Source: Nymphaea colorata (taxonomy: Eukaryota; Streptophyta; Magnoliopsida; Nymphaeales; Nymphaeaceae). From it: a stretch of 64,000 nt of DNA. The notes under the pieces were generated by a model. The model searched no databases. It was not told the DNA's origin and saw only the letters and a list, made by a program, of their open reading frames with translations. Positions 1 to 10,350 of the stretch are shown piece by piece; the first letter of the stretch is position 1, and every line of letters starts with the position of its first letter. Position numbers and translations under genes: made by a program. The stretch spans positions 16,491,362-16,555,361 of the forward strand of contig NC_045150.1 in the NCBI RefSeq assembly GCF_008831285.2, in the 5' to 3' direction.

Positions 1-689
1 GGGCAATGATCAAGAACACAAGTTCATCAGTGGAGAAAAAGAATAATACAAACATATTCTGTAGGAGAGACGCCCACAGCACAGGAAGCCTGGGTACAGG
101 TTGAGTCTTTCCATTTCGACAATGGAAACAGTAGGAATGGTGTCGGAAGAAGCAGAAGACAGTATACAAAAGAATGAGGAATGAAATCATAATCCAACTC
201 GACCCCGAAACAGAGCCTCAGGGGGTCGATCGCATTCCCAGTCAGCCTTAAAGGGAATCAATTTACAAAAAAACTTGCACATCCTTATGAAGACTATGAT
301 GAACTCCTTCCTAGCATCATTCCTTTGTACTACAAAAGAGATGTATGGACATGCCAGGTGAAATATAGTGACAGCGTTACCCTGAAGTTTCTTTTCATAA
401 CAGGTGGGAGGCCTACCCTCCAGCAGATCCATTTCTTGAGAGCATTATCCTGAAGCAAAAGAAAAAAAACAGTATTTAGGCCTTAGAGGAATGGAGAGGC
501 TTCTATTTTCACTTGGGCATTCGGATTTAGCCTCCCACTCACTGGGAAACCCTGTACAAGTATCTAATTCTATATATGAAGATTGTTGGCTGACTAATTT
601 CCTTCATTTAGCAGAACCTGCAGTCGAAACAACATCACCCGAAACATGGAAGCGAGAAAAAATACAACTTAGCACTCCATATCAGGACC
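1..689. other. Left edge, mostly anonymous sequence
   Basis: Moderately AT-rich DNA with no recognisable protein domain. The only gene-like signal is a possible minus-strand exon at 330-449, listed separately. Further minus-strand sequence (tgtttcgactgcag, around 615-635 on the plus strand) could be another 3' splice site, but I could not join exons into a gene. If a gene is present, its body would lie to the right and is not visible. Confidence 0.3.
330..449 (-). other. Possible terminal coding exon of an unknown gene
   Basis: Reading the minus strand, a good 3' splice acceptor (a run of eight T, then cttttgcttcag) ends at 450. The sequence behind it is open for 39 codons, starting DNALKKWICW, and stops at TAG 332-330. 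An overlapping frame is open to 187 (81 codons from ATG 432) but has a stop right after the acceptor, so it would need its own start. I recognise neither product and see no upstream partner exon. It may be the 3' end of a gene, or chance. Confidence 0.2.
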
Positions 690-915
690 ATGGTGCTAGG
701 GCTGGTCCCCTGGCGGGGTTCTGGGACCCAGCCCGGTACGGGTCTGGGTTTGGGCCGAAGAAAACCGGCCCGGGTCAGTCCAGCCCCGGCCTGTTAAGGA
801 TTAAAAAATATTTTTTTATTTTTTATTTTAATAATATATAATTTATTACTACAAATTATATTTTATATTTTAAAAATTTATTTTATAATTCATTGGGCCT
901 GCTTTTACCAGGACC
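690..915. repeat. GC-rich dispersed repeat fragment (hAT-like end)
   Basis: An abrupt GC-rich block starts with ctagggctggtcccc and runs through gggacccagcccgg and ggcccgggtcag. It is followed by an AT-rich centre and closes with gggcctgcttttaccagg near 895-915. Blocks of this ggcc/cccgg type are common in non-autonomous hAT-like repeats of plants. Terminal inverted repeats and a target duplication cannot be defined, so the class is uncertain. Confidence 0.4.
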
Positions 916-2526
916 GACGGTTGACTTACTTGATTGCTTAAATTATATTTGACAGAATTAAACGAGAGTATATAACTCCATCAATTAGATTTTGGGTTTG
1001 TACATGAAAAGCCTTTTAAAATTAGACAACTTAATAATGTGCTTGTCTCTAAATGCATAACACCTTGAAAATCCCTGTTCATCATTTCTTACAAAGATAA
1101 ACACTTGAAAATACTCACGGTCTTAATAAAAAGGTTGGGACTCCATAACATATTCAGCTGCTTGCTTTCCCCCATCAAAATTGAGAAAAAGAAGAGGTTG
1201 TCACCTTGTCTGTTCTCTGTTAACTGGCTGATGTTAACAAGAAGAATATTTTTTACTACCAATGAAGTGATTTGAGATAATTAGGAATCTCAAATCCGTA
1301 AATTTTAAGTCAGACTCTCTTCCCATCCAACCTCAAAACTAAGAGGGTTTACCATAAACTTAGGATTTGATTTTACCTATTGGTAAAATCTTTTAAATGT
1401 TGAAATATTTAATGTGGGTTAAGAATATTCAACAACATTTAAGTAAAAAAAAACGTCCAGAATTACAGGTGATCAAACATCTTGAGAGAATAATTAGAGT
1501 GTAGTTCTATCTCTGGGATTCATGGAAATATTGAATTGGTGCACACTCCAGCCAAAATTTCTCGCTCCGCTAGCTTGAAGATATAAAAAATGTTCTACTA
1601 AAAGACCTAACTTTTTCGTTGAAAATCTAGGCATTCACAAGTTGAAAAAAAAAGAAGCTTTAGATGATCGAGTAAGAAATCTTCATGGAATCAGATTTGG
1701 CCATCTAGAATGAAACATGTTTTTCATGTCCGATGCATGAAAAAATTTAGGCAGCACGCCTAACCGAGCCTATGCATCTCCAGCTGACAAGGGCCTACGA
1801 GGATGGAGAATGACATATTCTTTCCGATGATCTCCTTATATCTTCAATGGTTGGTGAATAAATTGGCAACTGGAAGGAGTCGAGAACTTCTTTCTTAACC
1901 TTCCCCTTCAAATCAAAACAAGTATATAACATGGGTGATCAGCCATATTTGAACTACTTTCCAACTTGAGGGAACCTGGGTCTGTATGACCTGTATATAG
2001 TTTAAGAACTTTAGGGGACGTTTGATAACCTTGAATTTTGATGTTAGAATTAAAAATTTAGAAACAAAATTCCAACTCAAACTGGGATTGAAAAACAGAA
2101 GATTATAAATATTTGAAAAAAAAATTGAACTCCTGGCAGAGGCTGTTAACAGTAGAAATGCTAGTTCTTTTTGATGAATCCCGTTTCACTTCTTATTTGG
2201 CTTAGTAATAAACCGATCAACCTTCGTCAAAGTATGTAAATTTAAAATATGATCACAATTTTTAAGGTATGCAGTGAAAGCTCAAATCTGATCACATTCT
2301 GTAGTCTATTATAGCTTTCAAGGATGAATGGTCCCAAAATGCACCTTTGAGACACTTTGTATCCAGCATATGAGGGTGTAAGCAAACACCAAAATGAACA
2401 TATGTCACACTCAAATGTCTTATCTTTTTCCATTTTATTCAATTTTTAACAACTTTTTTCCATTCAAAACAAAAGGCACTTCCAAGACCACTTAATGTAA
2501 ATAAGAAACGGAGCCACATTGTGGCT
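916..2526. other. AT-rich intergenic DNA
   Basis: No domain, RNA gene or clear repeat seen. There are short poly-A and poly-T runs and scattered stops in all frames. The minus-strand ORF at 2242-2442 is short, low-complexity and unlike any family I know. Confidence 0.5.
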
Positions 2527-2862
2527 AGGAATGGCAGGTTCGAGCCAGGCTGAACCAGCTCGAATTTGTTCTTGTCTCAAAAGCCAAGATCGAACTTGGC
2601 CCGAGCACTCAAGACAAGTATGAGTGAACTAGCTCGAACTTGGTTCAAAATTCAAATTGCTGATGCCAAACTCAAGCCAAGATTGGGCTGGAGCTTAGCC
2701 TAAAAAAAAGAAAAAACAATTTTAACATGAGTACAAACAGCCAGATTAGAATTTGAGAATTGGAACTTGCTAGGAAGGGGTAAATCCGATGTAGCTGTTT
2801 ATTGTCATGATGATATTCTAAATAATCCAAACACAGCTCGTTTATTAGATGAGTTGACTAGG
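2527..2862. repeat. Dispersed repeat, copy 1 (gagctcgaa type)
   Basis: The block from ggctaggaatggcaggttcg through repeated agctcgaa words resembles the hAT-type MITEs elsewhere in the window. Its right part (about 2645-2830) is clearly repeated at 5685-5900. Both share the words for 'ccaagattgggctggagctta', 'gccggatt/gccagatt' and 'tgatgtagc(t/g)gtttattgtc' in the same order. Copy 2 carries a TA microsatellite where copy 1 has a poly-A stretch. Confidence 0.55.
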
Positions 2863-3014
2863 GCCGAAAATTAAAGTTTCTAAATTTTGATTAGCACCGA
2901 AATATTTTCAAAAATTTTATATAGAACAATGAATTTTTTTTAAATTTACATGTAAATTTTTTATTCTTCTTTTGAGTTGGGGCCAGGGCCCATGCACCTT
3001 GACTCCGCCCCTGC
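2863..3014. repeat. Decayed MITE-like element with GGGGCGGAG end
   Basis: The segment starts gggccgaaaattaaagtttc and ends ccttgactccgcccctg. The end is the complement of CAGGGGCGGAGTC, a terminal motif also seen near 5911 (ggggcggagctagg), 6894 (caggggcggaggg) and 54943-55132. The internal words taaagtttctaaattttgatt match 54975-55000. This is probably a small non-autonomous DNA transposon, class not proven. Confidence 0.4.
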
Positions 3015-3410
3015 ATAAGGATGCTCCTATGTTAAGCTTGCTTCGATTAAGATGATATTCATGAGAGCTTAATGGTTTCTGTAAGCCCATCTGCAATCTG
3101 CTCTTTGGATGATGTTCGTCTAACAAAATGGACATCCACTACAATGCGCTGGCTTCTTTTTTGAAAAACTTGGAATGGTTGCTAAATAGGTTGCACTCAC
3201 ATTGTCACAGCGTATGGGTGGTGGATTTTTTCTGTTCTTATTTCAAGTTCAACTAGAAATAATAAAATATGTCTACCACGTTGCATCTTCTCCTGTGTTG
3301 ACCACTGCATGACATTCGATCGGCCTCTATGCTAGACTGAGAAACAAATTGCTGTTTCTTTGAACTTCCTGCAACAAGATTCAATCCCAAGAAGGCTGCA
3401 TACATGTCGA
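3015..3410 (-). pseudogene. Ty1/copia RNase H C-terminal remnant
   Basis: Minus-strand translation gives, in order, the terminal RNase H motifs of plant Ty1/copia polyproteins in three frames. First is FLGLNLVAGSSKKQQFVSQS then SIEAD (about 3400-3330). Next is RCDNVSATYLA (about 3215-3180). Then come VDVHFVRR and EQIADGL (about 3135-3080), and PLSSHEYHLNRSKLNIGAS (about 3075-3019). The SSKKQ, SxSSxEA, CDN, HFVR and QxAD landmarks identify the family. At least two frameshifts separate the pieces, and no LTR, integrase or RT was found, so this is an old fragment. Confidence 0.8.
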
Positions 3411-4139
3411 CCGTCAATCGATCATTTGGGCATTTCTATATATATGTGAACTTCTTTGTTCTTGGATGGTTTGAACCATAGTCACAGAAAACACTTTTTT
3501 TAAAAAAAAAACATGAAAAAACATGATAAATTAAATGGTAAATCAAAACTTAAAATATACGTCTTTTGAAAAAACGCGTCAAAAACGAAAAAACACGTTT
3601 TTTTCATTTTTTCACCTTTTTTTACTTTTTTCATTTTTTTCAGTTTTTTAATGCCAAACAGTTTTTTTTTTATTTTCAATTTTTATTTGTTGCAAATCTA
3701 TTTATCTTGTGATGTTTGTGTTATTAGTTTTACACTTATTTTATTTTATCTCATTTTTAGTTTTTTAAATTTTTTAAAAATTTACCACATTTTTCTTTTT
3801 TTTTTTCAAGTTCACCGTATTATACCCCTGAAAAACCTCACCATTTAAAACTCCGAGACATTATTTGTGACTATTGTTTGAACTTTGAATATTAGATCAT
3901 AATGAATGGTAGCTTTTAAGAATCATAATATTGTCATGACAGCTCCCCATTGACATTCCATAGGATCATAAATAAATTGGCTGAACCTTGTAATAACCCC
4001 CAAATTTTCAAATTTCATATATATTTAGCATTTTCACAATTATTTTCAACAATTTCGGTTCTCAAATACTTCAATTTATTGCAGTTATGATCCAATTACC
4101 CTCTAATTTGGTTATCGACTATATTTTTTTAACTCATCT
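3411..4139. other. AT-rich DNA with long T and A runs
   Basis: Homopolymer-rich sequence, especially 3497-3800 where poly-T tracts dominate. The ORF at 3651-3848 is Phe/Leu-rich only because of the T runs. No gene seen. Confidence 0.5.
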
Positions 4140-4560
4140 GAATTTAAATCTTAACTTTGAACCCAAGCCCTACCTCAATCTAGGCTGATAATTCTTGTCA
4201 AATGTAGATCTAAACCCAATCCAAAATCCCAAGTCAAGATCCAAAAACCAAGCCTTAGATACAGATCTGGGTCCAAATTCAAACTTTTGATAAAAAATAG
4301 ATCCCTAGACCCCAATTTGGATCTAAAACTGAACCCTAAATCTAAAACTAAGCATTAGATCCAAATTCAAATTTTTAGATCCAAAATAAAACCTTGGACA
4401 TAGACCCAAATCCAAGTCCAAGATCCAAAATCCTGCTCTAGATCCAAAAGGAAGGTTAAAAACTCATATAGACATGAGAATCAAAGTCAGGCCCAAAATA
4501 GGAAAATAGATTCAGAAAATCGCCCATAGATCTAGATTAGATAAGAAAAAACCAAAATCT
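4140..4560. repeat. Degenerate short-word repeat (GATCCAAA-like)
   Basis: For about 420 bases the word agatccaaa(a/t) and variants (gatctaaac, gacccaaatcc, gatccaaaatc) recur every 10-25 nt with irregular spacing. There are few G runs and no open frame of interest. It looks like a decayed simple-sequence or tandem array. No larger unit can be defined by eye. Confidence 0.45.
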
Positions 4561-5684
4561 AGATAAAAAAAAATTCAAACTCAGATGTTTGAAATCGAGC
4601 TCAAGAATCAATTCCCAACATCATTCGCAAGCTCACCCTCGCTTTTCAATTCGACTCAGCTTCGTAAAATCCAAATCTGGATGTACAATCCATATTTCAA
4701 GCGTAAGCACCTATCTAATCCATGATCCACCTTTGACATCGATCTGGGACCCTCCCATTCAAGGAATTAGATCCGGATCGAAAACGAACCTGGAATCATT
4801 AAAAATGTTGCCAGACCCGTTTTATAAAAGGAATATTTTACCTCTTAAAAGTATTACATATTTTTGTCGTTAAACTTTTATTTTGTTTAGGGTGGGACCT
4901 ACCTGGGGGTGGTAGAGGGGCAAAGGCCACCCTTAATTTGCCTCCTTGCGCCAAGTTTTGGCAGCACTTCTTGTGCTACTAAGTGCTCTGGCCTAGGGTG
5001 CGTGGTGCTATCGAGTGCTATGGTTGAAAGTGCATGGCAGCACCAAGCGCAACACGCAGTCATGTGCACCCAGAACAGGACCTGCTACCTTGACAATCAA
5101 CTTTTTTTGGTAAAAATTAGCCCCAAGAAAGCCGTTTTGCTCCTCTTGGGTGGGCTTTAGCCCTGCTAACCCCCACCAAACGATGTTTCCAAAGCTAAGG
5201 CCGAATCTCCACATGTCAAAACCTATAAAGTAAAATAAAAATAAAATATTTCAAAAGCTTTAAAATTCATGAAATATTTCAAAAGCTTTAAAATTCATAA
5301 GAAATCTTGAGAAATTAAAAAAACTTTCAAATGTTGAATTTTAGCTCTGCTTTTTTTTTTTATAAATACCACCACATCTTCATCATTGGGAATGGGCTAA
5401 TATTTGGGAAACTCCTTGAGCCCTCTAACTAAGAGCTTTGAAGTCTTTTTTATCTTTCTTCCTTCATCTATTCTTCTCTCCCACTTTCAACATTTTTCAT
5501 AATTAAATATGGGATTCTCCTTCTTTTCCAACCTTCATCTTCAATGAGTAGAAAGGGGAGCACACGGAGACCCTTAAAAAGCTTCTTCAACACGTCGGAC
5601 TTTTCATTTTGGACTCATCCCTTCACTATACTATATGCAGAGACAAGTTACAATGTGGGTAGCTTCACCCAGCTCTCTTGGCTC
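4561..5684. other. Anonymous region with a short tandem duplication
   Basis: Short ORFs at 4589-4873 and 4909-5160 have no recognisable domain. At 5244-5299 a 28-bp unit (aatatttcaaaagctttaaa...) is directly repeated almost perfectly. The rest is AT-rich. Confidence 0.45.
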
Positions 5685-5748
5685 AAACTCAAACTGCTGA
5701 TGCTAAACTCAGGCCAAGATTGGGCTGGAGCTTAGCCGGGACATTATT

Positions 5749-5804
<56 letters not shown>

Positions 5805-5905
5805 AACATGAGTAGAAAAAGCCGGATTGAGTTGGAACTTTCTAGCATGGGTGAAATCTGATGTAGCGGTTTATTGTCGTGATATTGTAAATAATCTTTT
5901 ACATG
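5685..5905. repeat. Dispersed repeat, copy 2, with (TA)n
   Basis: This is homologous to 2645-2830. A perfect TA dinucleotide run occupies about 5752-5801 and replaces the A-rich segment of copy 1. The right end joins a GGGGCGGAGCTAGG motif at about 5911, just as copy 1 joins the element at 2863, so the two pieces probably moved or were duplicated together. Confidence 0.55.
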
Positions 5906-6710
5906 TTATTAGGGGCGGAGCTAGGATTTTTTTTAGGGGCGGGCCAAACGATTTGCGGGTCGGGTCAAGAGGAGCAACATAGTTTTTCAACCCTTGGACA
6001 TTTTTTTGGTGCGGCCATTGGCCTAATGGTTGAATGCTCTGTTTTCGTTCTCGGGCTTCTACCTCTTGGTGTACGTGCATGCCATCCAACAAAAGAGGCA
6101 TGCCGACACAAGGGTACCATGCGCAGGCCTTTTATTACTCTCTCTGCAAAATGTTGTCCACCCACATCCCAAGTGATCCATTTTCTTCTCTATGAGTTCC
6201 CCACAATTTGCAATCTTCCATCCTTATGGATCCAGCACCTAAGGGTTTGGTAATTCTTTTTTAGACAGAGAGAAAGTTGTGTGCGTCATGTGCATGTTAC
6301 GCAGTAAAGGACACAAGGACATTTTGGTCATTTATTTAAAAGAAACGTACTTTACAATCTTTTTATTTTTTTCATTTATATTTTTGTTTTTACAAAAAGT
6401 TTCTTTTGTGTGTGTGAACTAAGGGTATTTTAGTCATTAACCATAGTTGCACACGAAAATTTGTGCACCAATATGGTCCATATAACCAGGTTTGCTATTT
6501 GAGGCTTTCCTTCTCAGTTTAGATGGTCTTATTTGTTCATTGCATGAAGTATTGCAGCATTTCTTGGACAACCCATGGCATGATGTACCTTCTTCAGTGA
6601 CACAGGGGATGTTCAATTACTCCATAGCCATGACACCGCCACAGTCTTGCCCTTTAGTTCTCGTTCAGCTGGTGGAAGAGGCCAAACCAGCTTTAATTCC
6701 TAACCACAAT
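5906..6710. other. Anonymous region after GGGGCGGAG motif
   Basis: It begins with aggggcggagctagg followed by a T run, like the MITE-type ends at 2863 and 6894. An ORF at 6492-6767 (91 aa) has no family I recognise and ends inside a MITE-like segment. No gene can be supported. Confidence 0.35.
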
Positions 6711-6893
6711 TATGGATGTTCGATGAGTCAAGCCAACTCTAGTTCACTCTTGACCACTCTTAGTTAAACTCGGATCGAGCTCAACTCATCTAATAAACAA
6801 GTCGTGTTCGGGTTAAAGTTAAGTAAACGAGTAGAGTTTGAGCATGGCAAGCTCAACTTAAGTAAACATGAGTAAGATCAATAAAGTTAACAT
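6711..6893. repeat. hAT-type MITE fragment
   Basis: The start tatggatgttcgatgagtca resembles the termini tatggctgcacaatgagtc (63,272) and taggactgcacaatgagtc (complement of 60,075). The body contains aactcggatcgagctcaactc-type words. No matching right terminus is preserved. Confidence 0.45.
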
Positions 6894-7020
6894 GCAGGGG
6901 CGGAGGGAGGGGGGCCCCGCTTGGGCCATGGCCCGGGTGAGCGCAAGAATTTTTTTTTATATTAAAAAATCAATTTTTTTTTAGTTTGGCCCGGCCCGTC
7001 GCTCCTCTTGGCCCTACCTA
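6894..7020. repeat. CAGGGGCGGAG-type element fragment
   Basis: The left terminus is caggggcggagggaggggg. An A/T-rich centre follows, and the right part (ttggcccggcccgtcgctcctcttggcc) is GC-rich. It directly abuts the truncated LTR of element 1 at 7021, so it may have inserted into the LTR or mark a deletion joint. Confidence 0.4.
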
Positions 7021-7439
7021 AACCGCCTTTGGCACTAACAACCAGCTGGAATCCCTCCAAGGCACCTTGCCAAGGACACAATTTCCAGGTTGTAGACCAC
7101 CTAGGGATAAGGGTGTGGTTTGTTTCGACTAGGGATTGCATGACAGGGTGGTTTGGATGGTGTGGTGAATGTTGAGTGAGGTGAGTGATATTTTGTATCG
7201 CTATGCTTTGTATTAAGCCTCACACCTGTTCTAGAAATTTGTAGTAGGTTCAAGCCGGGGTTGGGGAAGCCATTCTTGTACTATCTTGACCTATTTTTGA
7301 GCCGGGGTGACTGTCTGGCAGGAACCACTCTTTGTATTTAACATTTAAACCCTTAATCGGCAACCTCCTCCTAGATCATGGAGAGGGTCTTTGACGGCAC
7401 TTGGGAGATTTCGTAGCCGCATTCGGGCAGACCCTACCA
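7021..7439 (+). repeat. Element 1 5' LTR, 3'-terminal part
   Basis: This is the last 419 bases of a long LTR, ending gggcagaccctacca directly before the primer binding site. It aligns along nearly its whole length with 12,405-12,786 and with the complement of about 42,063-42,480. The conserved gtagtaggtt and gactgt(c/t)(t/c)ggc words are shared with all LTR subfamilies here. The 5' part of the LTR is missing at the junction with the 6894-7020 repeat. Confidence 0.85.
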
Positions 7440-7441
7440 GT

Positions 7442-7452
7442 TGGTATCAGAG
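7442..7452 (+). promoter_or_regulatory. Primer binding site, element 1
   Basis: TGGTATCAGAG, complementary to the 3' end of initiator tRNA-Met, lies two bases after the LTR end (cca). It primes minus-strand DNA synthesis in plant gypsy elements. Confidence 0.9.
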
Positions 7453-7726
7453 TGGTTGGAGGACATTTAGTTGCTGTTTTGCTGCTTGGAGGCCAGTGAA
7501 GGTGACCGAAATTCGGCCTTGATAGATTCGGCCAGAGCAAGGAGAAAACACGGCAGAATTTTGACAGGATTTGAGCTCGGTTTTCTGCAAGTTTTTGGGA
7601 CAGTTTGCACTCAGTTTCTGGCAGTCTTGCTAGAGTTTATATCAGTTTTTGTTTTAGTATTTCAGTAGATTCAGTTCAGATTTGGCAGTTCTTGTTTTGG
7701 AGCTTATTTACTTGAGTCATAGAATC

Positions 7727-9295
7727 ATGCCTCCACGTAAGGCTAAAACCATAGAACCCGAAATCCTTGTGGTGGAGGGTGAGCAAGTCGTGATTGAAGA
7801 GACCCGCATATTTGAAAGGGGAGAGTCCTCGGGCACCAACTCAAAGCTAGACCTCATCCTTAGCCAATTAGCTGGTGTAAATCAAACCATTGCCAACATA
7901 GATGGCCGGTTGAACACCCCTGAACAAAGAAGAGACCCATCTCATTCTCACACTTCTTCCTATTACCGTAGGAATGACCCCATAGGAGCGGTGAGTGAGG
8001 CCTTTCTGGTGGATGCTAGGAGAGCTAGTCTGAGGGGACAAGGGGTAGAACAATCATCTAGAGCCCATACTCATGTGCCTCAAAACGATCCAATCCAACT
8101 TCTTAGTCCATGCCAAATTGTCCATCCTGAACTTACCAATGGGACAAACCAACCCGGGGCACCTATACACGTGGGGGAGACGGCCAGACAAGAGGGTGAG
8201 AGACCCACACCGGAGGAGATGAGGAGAGCCTTCTTAGAGCAAAGGCAAAACCAAGGGAGGTGGCACCACGATGAGCCCTATAGAAAGTTGGGTCTGCACC
8301 ATGAAGGACCAAGGAGGCATCACGAGAATCGATCTATGCAATCCATGACTTTGGCGAGTTTGAAGAAGAGTTAGATTGGGAGATTGAGATGATGAACAGC
8401 CAAGGGAGAGGCCAGCACCATGATGGTTTCAACCAAGGAAGGAGAGGCCGAAACAATGAGGAACCAAGACTCCCTATGCCAAAAATGGACTTTCCTAAAT
8501 TCAATGGGAAGAGGCCAAAAGAAAGGGTATACAAAGCCGAGCAATAATTCATTTGCCAAGAAATTGCAGAGCAACACAAGATTCGATTGGGAAAGATATA
8601 TCTAGAAGAGGAGGCTATGCAATGGTATTGCTTTTGGGAGGAGGATTATCCTAATGCCACTTGGGATCTTTTCAAAGAAGAACTCTTACTTTGATTTGGA
8701 GAAACATCGTATGTTAACCATGAGATTGAATTGTAGAATCTCAAACAAACTTCCACAGTCCAAGATTACCAAAACAAGTTTGAGAGATTGTCTAGTATGG
8801 TTAATAATCGACCCGAGGAGTCCAAGCTCGCCCAAATCATTGGGGGTCTTGATGAGGATATCCAAATTGAGAAGCTTAGGGATCCTCCAACCGAGTTGAG
8901 GAAGTGTTTTGGTTTGGCCAAGACAATTGAGGAGCAACTCAGACAAAGAGAGGCAAGAAAGAAGGCCTACAAACCGGGGTTTGCATACAAACCCAAGCCT
9001 AACTTTGCGAAATCAGCCAGCCTTTCGCAACAACATTCCCATCAAATATATCTCTTGCCAAGAAAGGGAAGAGAGGATAAAGAAGGGACTTTGCTTCAAC
9101 TGCGAAGAAAAGTCCCACCCCGAGCACAAGTGTAAGCATTTCCAATTGTATGAGGTCGTGGAAAGTGATGAGGAATGTGAGGAAAATGAAGAGATAAATA
9201 CCGAGGGCACTGAGGTAGCCAAGGTAGAAGAAGATACCGAGGAGAAAGAAGAGGGTTTGTGTCACGCCCTTACCAACAACGGCCCAATGCCATGA
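7727..9295 (+). pseudogene. Element 1 gag (broken)
   Basis: The frame opens at ATG 7727 (MPPRKAKTIEPE), about 290 nt after the LTR, and stays open to 8374. The capsid-like core follows in other frames with several stops (PKMDFPKFNGK near 8483, QWYCFWEE near 8620, EKFERLSSMV near 8775-8800). A zinc knuckle at 9092-9133 reads CFNCEEKSHPEHKC. The core layout (FPKFNGx, W-x-W region, QxYxxxFExL) is typical of Ty3/gypsy gag. An acidic linker (EECEENEEINTEG) precedes protease. At least three frame changes make it non-functional. Confidence 0.85.
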
Positions 9296-10350
9296 AGGTT
9301 GTGGGTAAGATCAATAACCAAAAGGTGATTGTTCTTCTTGATACCAGAGCCACCCACAACTTCCTCAATTCCAAGTTGGCTCATCTTGTGGAGGGCAAGA
9401 CTACTCCCCAACCTTCTTTCAATGTCATGGTAGGAAATGGAGAGAAGCTAGCTTGCAACAAAGTCTGCAAAAACGTCAACTTAGAAATGCATAAGGTTCC
9501 TTTCAAGGTAGATCTATACCTTCTCCCAATCGGGGGTGTAGATGTAGTGCTTGGGATTCAATGGATGAAAACCTTGAGAAGAATCTTGTGGGACTTGGAT
9601 GACATGACTATAACGTTTCCCAAGAAGCATGGAGGGAAAGTAACCCTCGAAGCAATCAATCCTAGCATGGACCCTAAGCCGTCTTTAAAGGCCCTCATTG
9701 CAAATCAGCTAGCATATTGGCTAGTGTCCATGGTTAAAGATGTTGTGCCTTCCCCCACCAGTGTTGAAGAGATTCCTCAGGGTATTCAGTGTGTGATTGA
9801 TCTGTTTCCTTCAGTTTTTGAAGAGCCTAAGAGCTTGCCTCCCACACGTTCCTATGATCATAGGATCACCCTCACGAAGGGGGCTGAGGCAGTAAATGTA
9901 CGTCCATACCGACATGCTTACAGTCAGAAGGCAGAGATAGAAAAGCTTGTGAAGGAGATGCTTGAGAGTGGGGTCATCCGACCTAGTAGTAGTCCATTTT
10001 CATCACCTGTTTTGTTAGTTAAGAAGAAGGATGGCATGTGGAGGTTCTGTGTCGACTACCGGGCCCTCAATGAGGTCACGGTAAAGGATAAGCGTCCTAT
10101 ACCAGTCATAGATAAGTTACTTGACGAGTTGACTGGTGCTTCTTACTTTTAGATGATGGACTTGAGAGTAGGATACCACAAGATTCGTATGCAAAGAGAG
10201 GACATTCATAAGGCAGCTTTTCCCACAAATGATGGCCATTATGAATTCCTCGTAATGCCTTTTGGATTAACAAATGCACCTGCCACATTTCGGAGGTGCA
10301 TGAATGACCTCTTTAAAAGATATCTACGGGACTATGTGTTGGTGTTTTTC
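9259..10350 (+). pseudogene. Element 1 protease and partial RT
   Basis: One frame (9259-10,152) carries an aspartic protease with [11 protein letters not shown] at about 9325-9357 and [10 protein letters not shown] near 9540. RT then follows: [31 protein letters not shown] and [11 protein letters not shown]. The protease active site DTGA is changed to DTRA. A stop at 10,150 interrupts LDLRxGYHxI. RT goes on through [17 protein letters not shown] to VLVFF at 10,350, exactly before the catalytic Asp-Asp, where the sequence jumps to LTR. RNase H and integrase are absent. Confidence 0.9.

Noticed and set aside
4589-5160. Two plus-strand ORFs (94 and 83 codons)
   Set aside because: No domain. The first begins at the edge of a degenerate repeat; the second overlaps an equally long antisense ORF.
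6492-6767. 91-codon ORF as a gene
   Set aside because: Ends inside a MITE-like segment, with no recognisable domain or splice context.
7442-7452. TGGTATCAGAG words as tRNA genes
   Set aside because: Only the 3'-end complement of tRNA-Met is present, next to LTR ends; there is no cloverleaf. These are primer binding sites.
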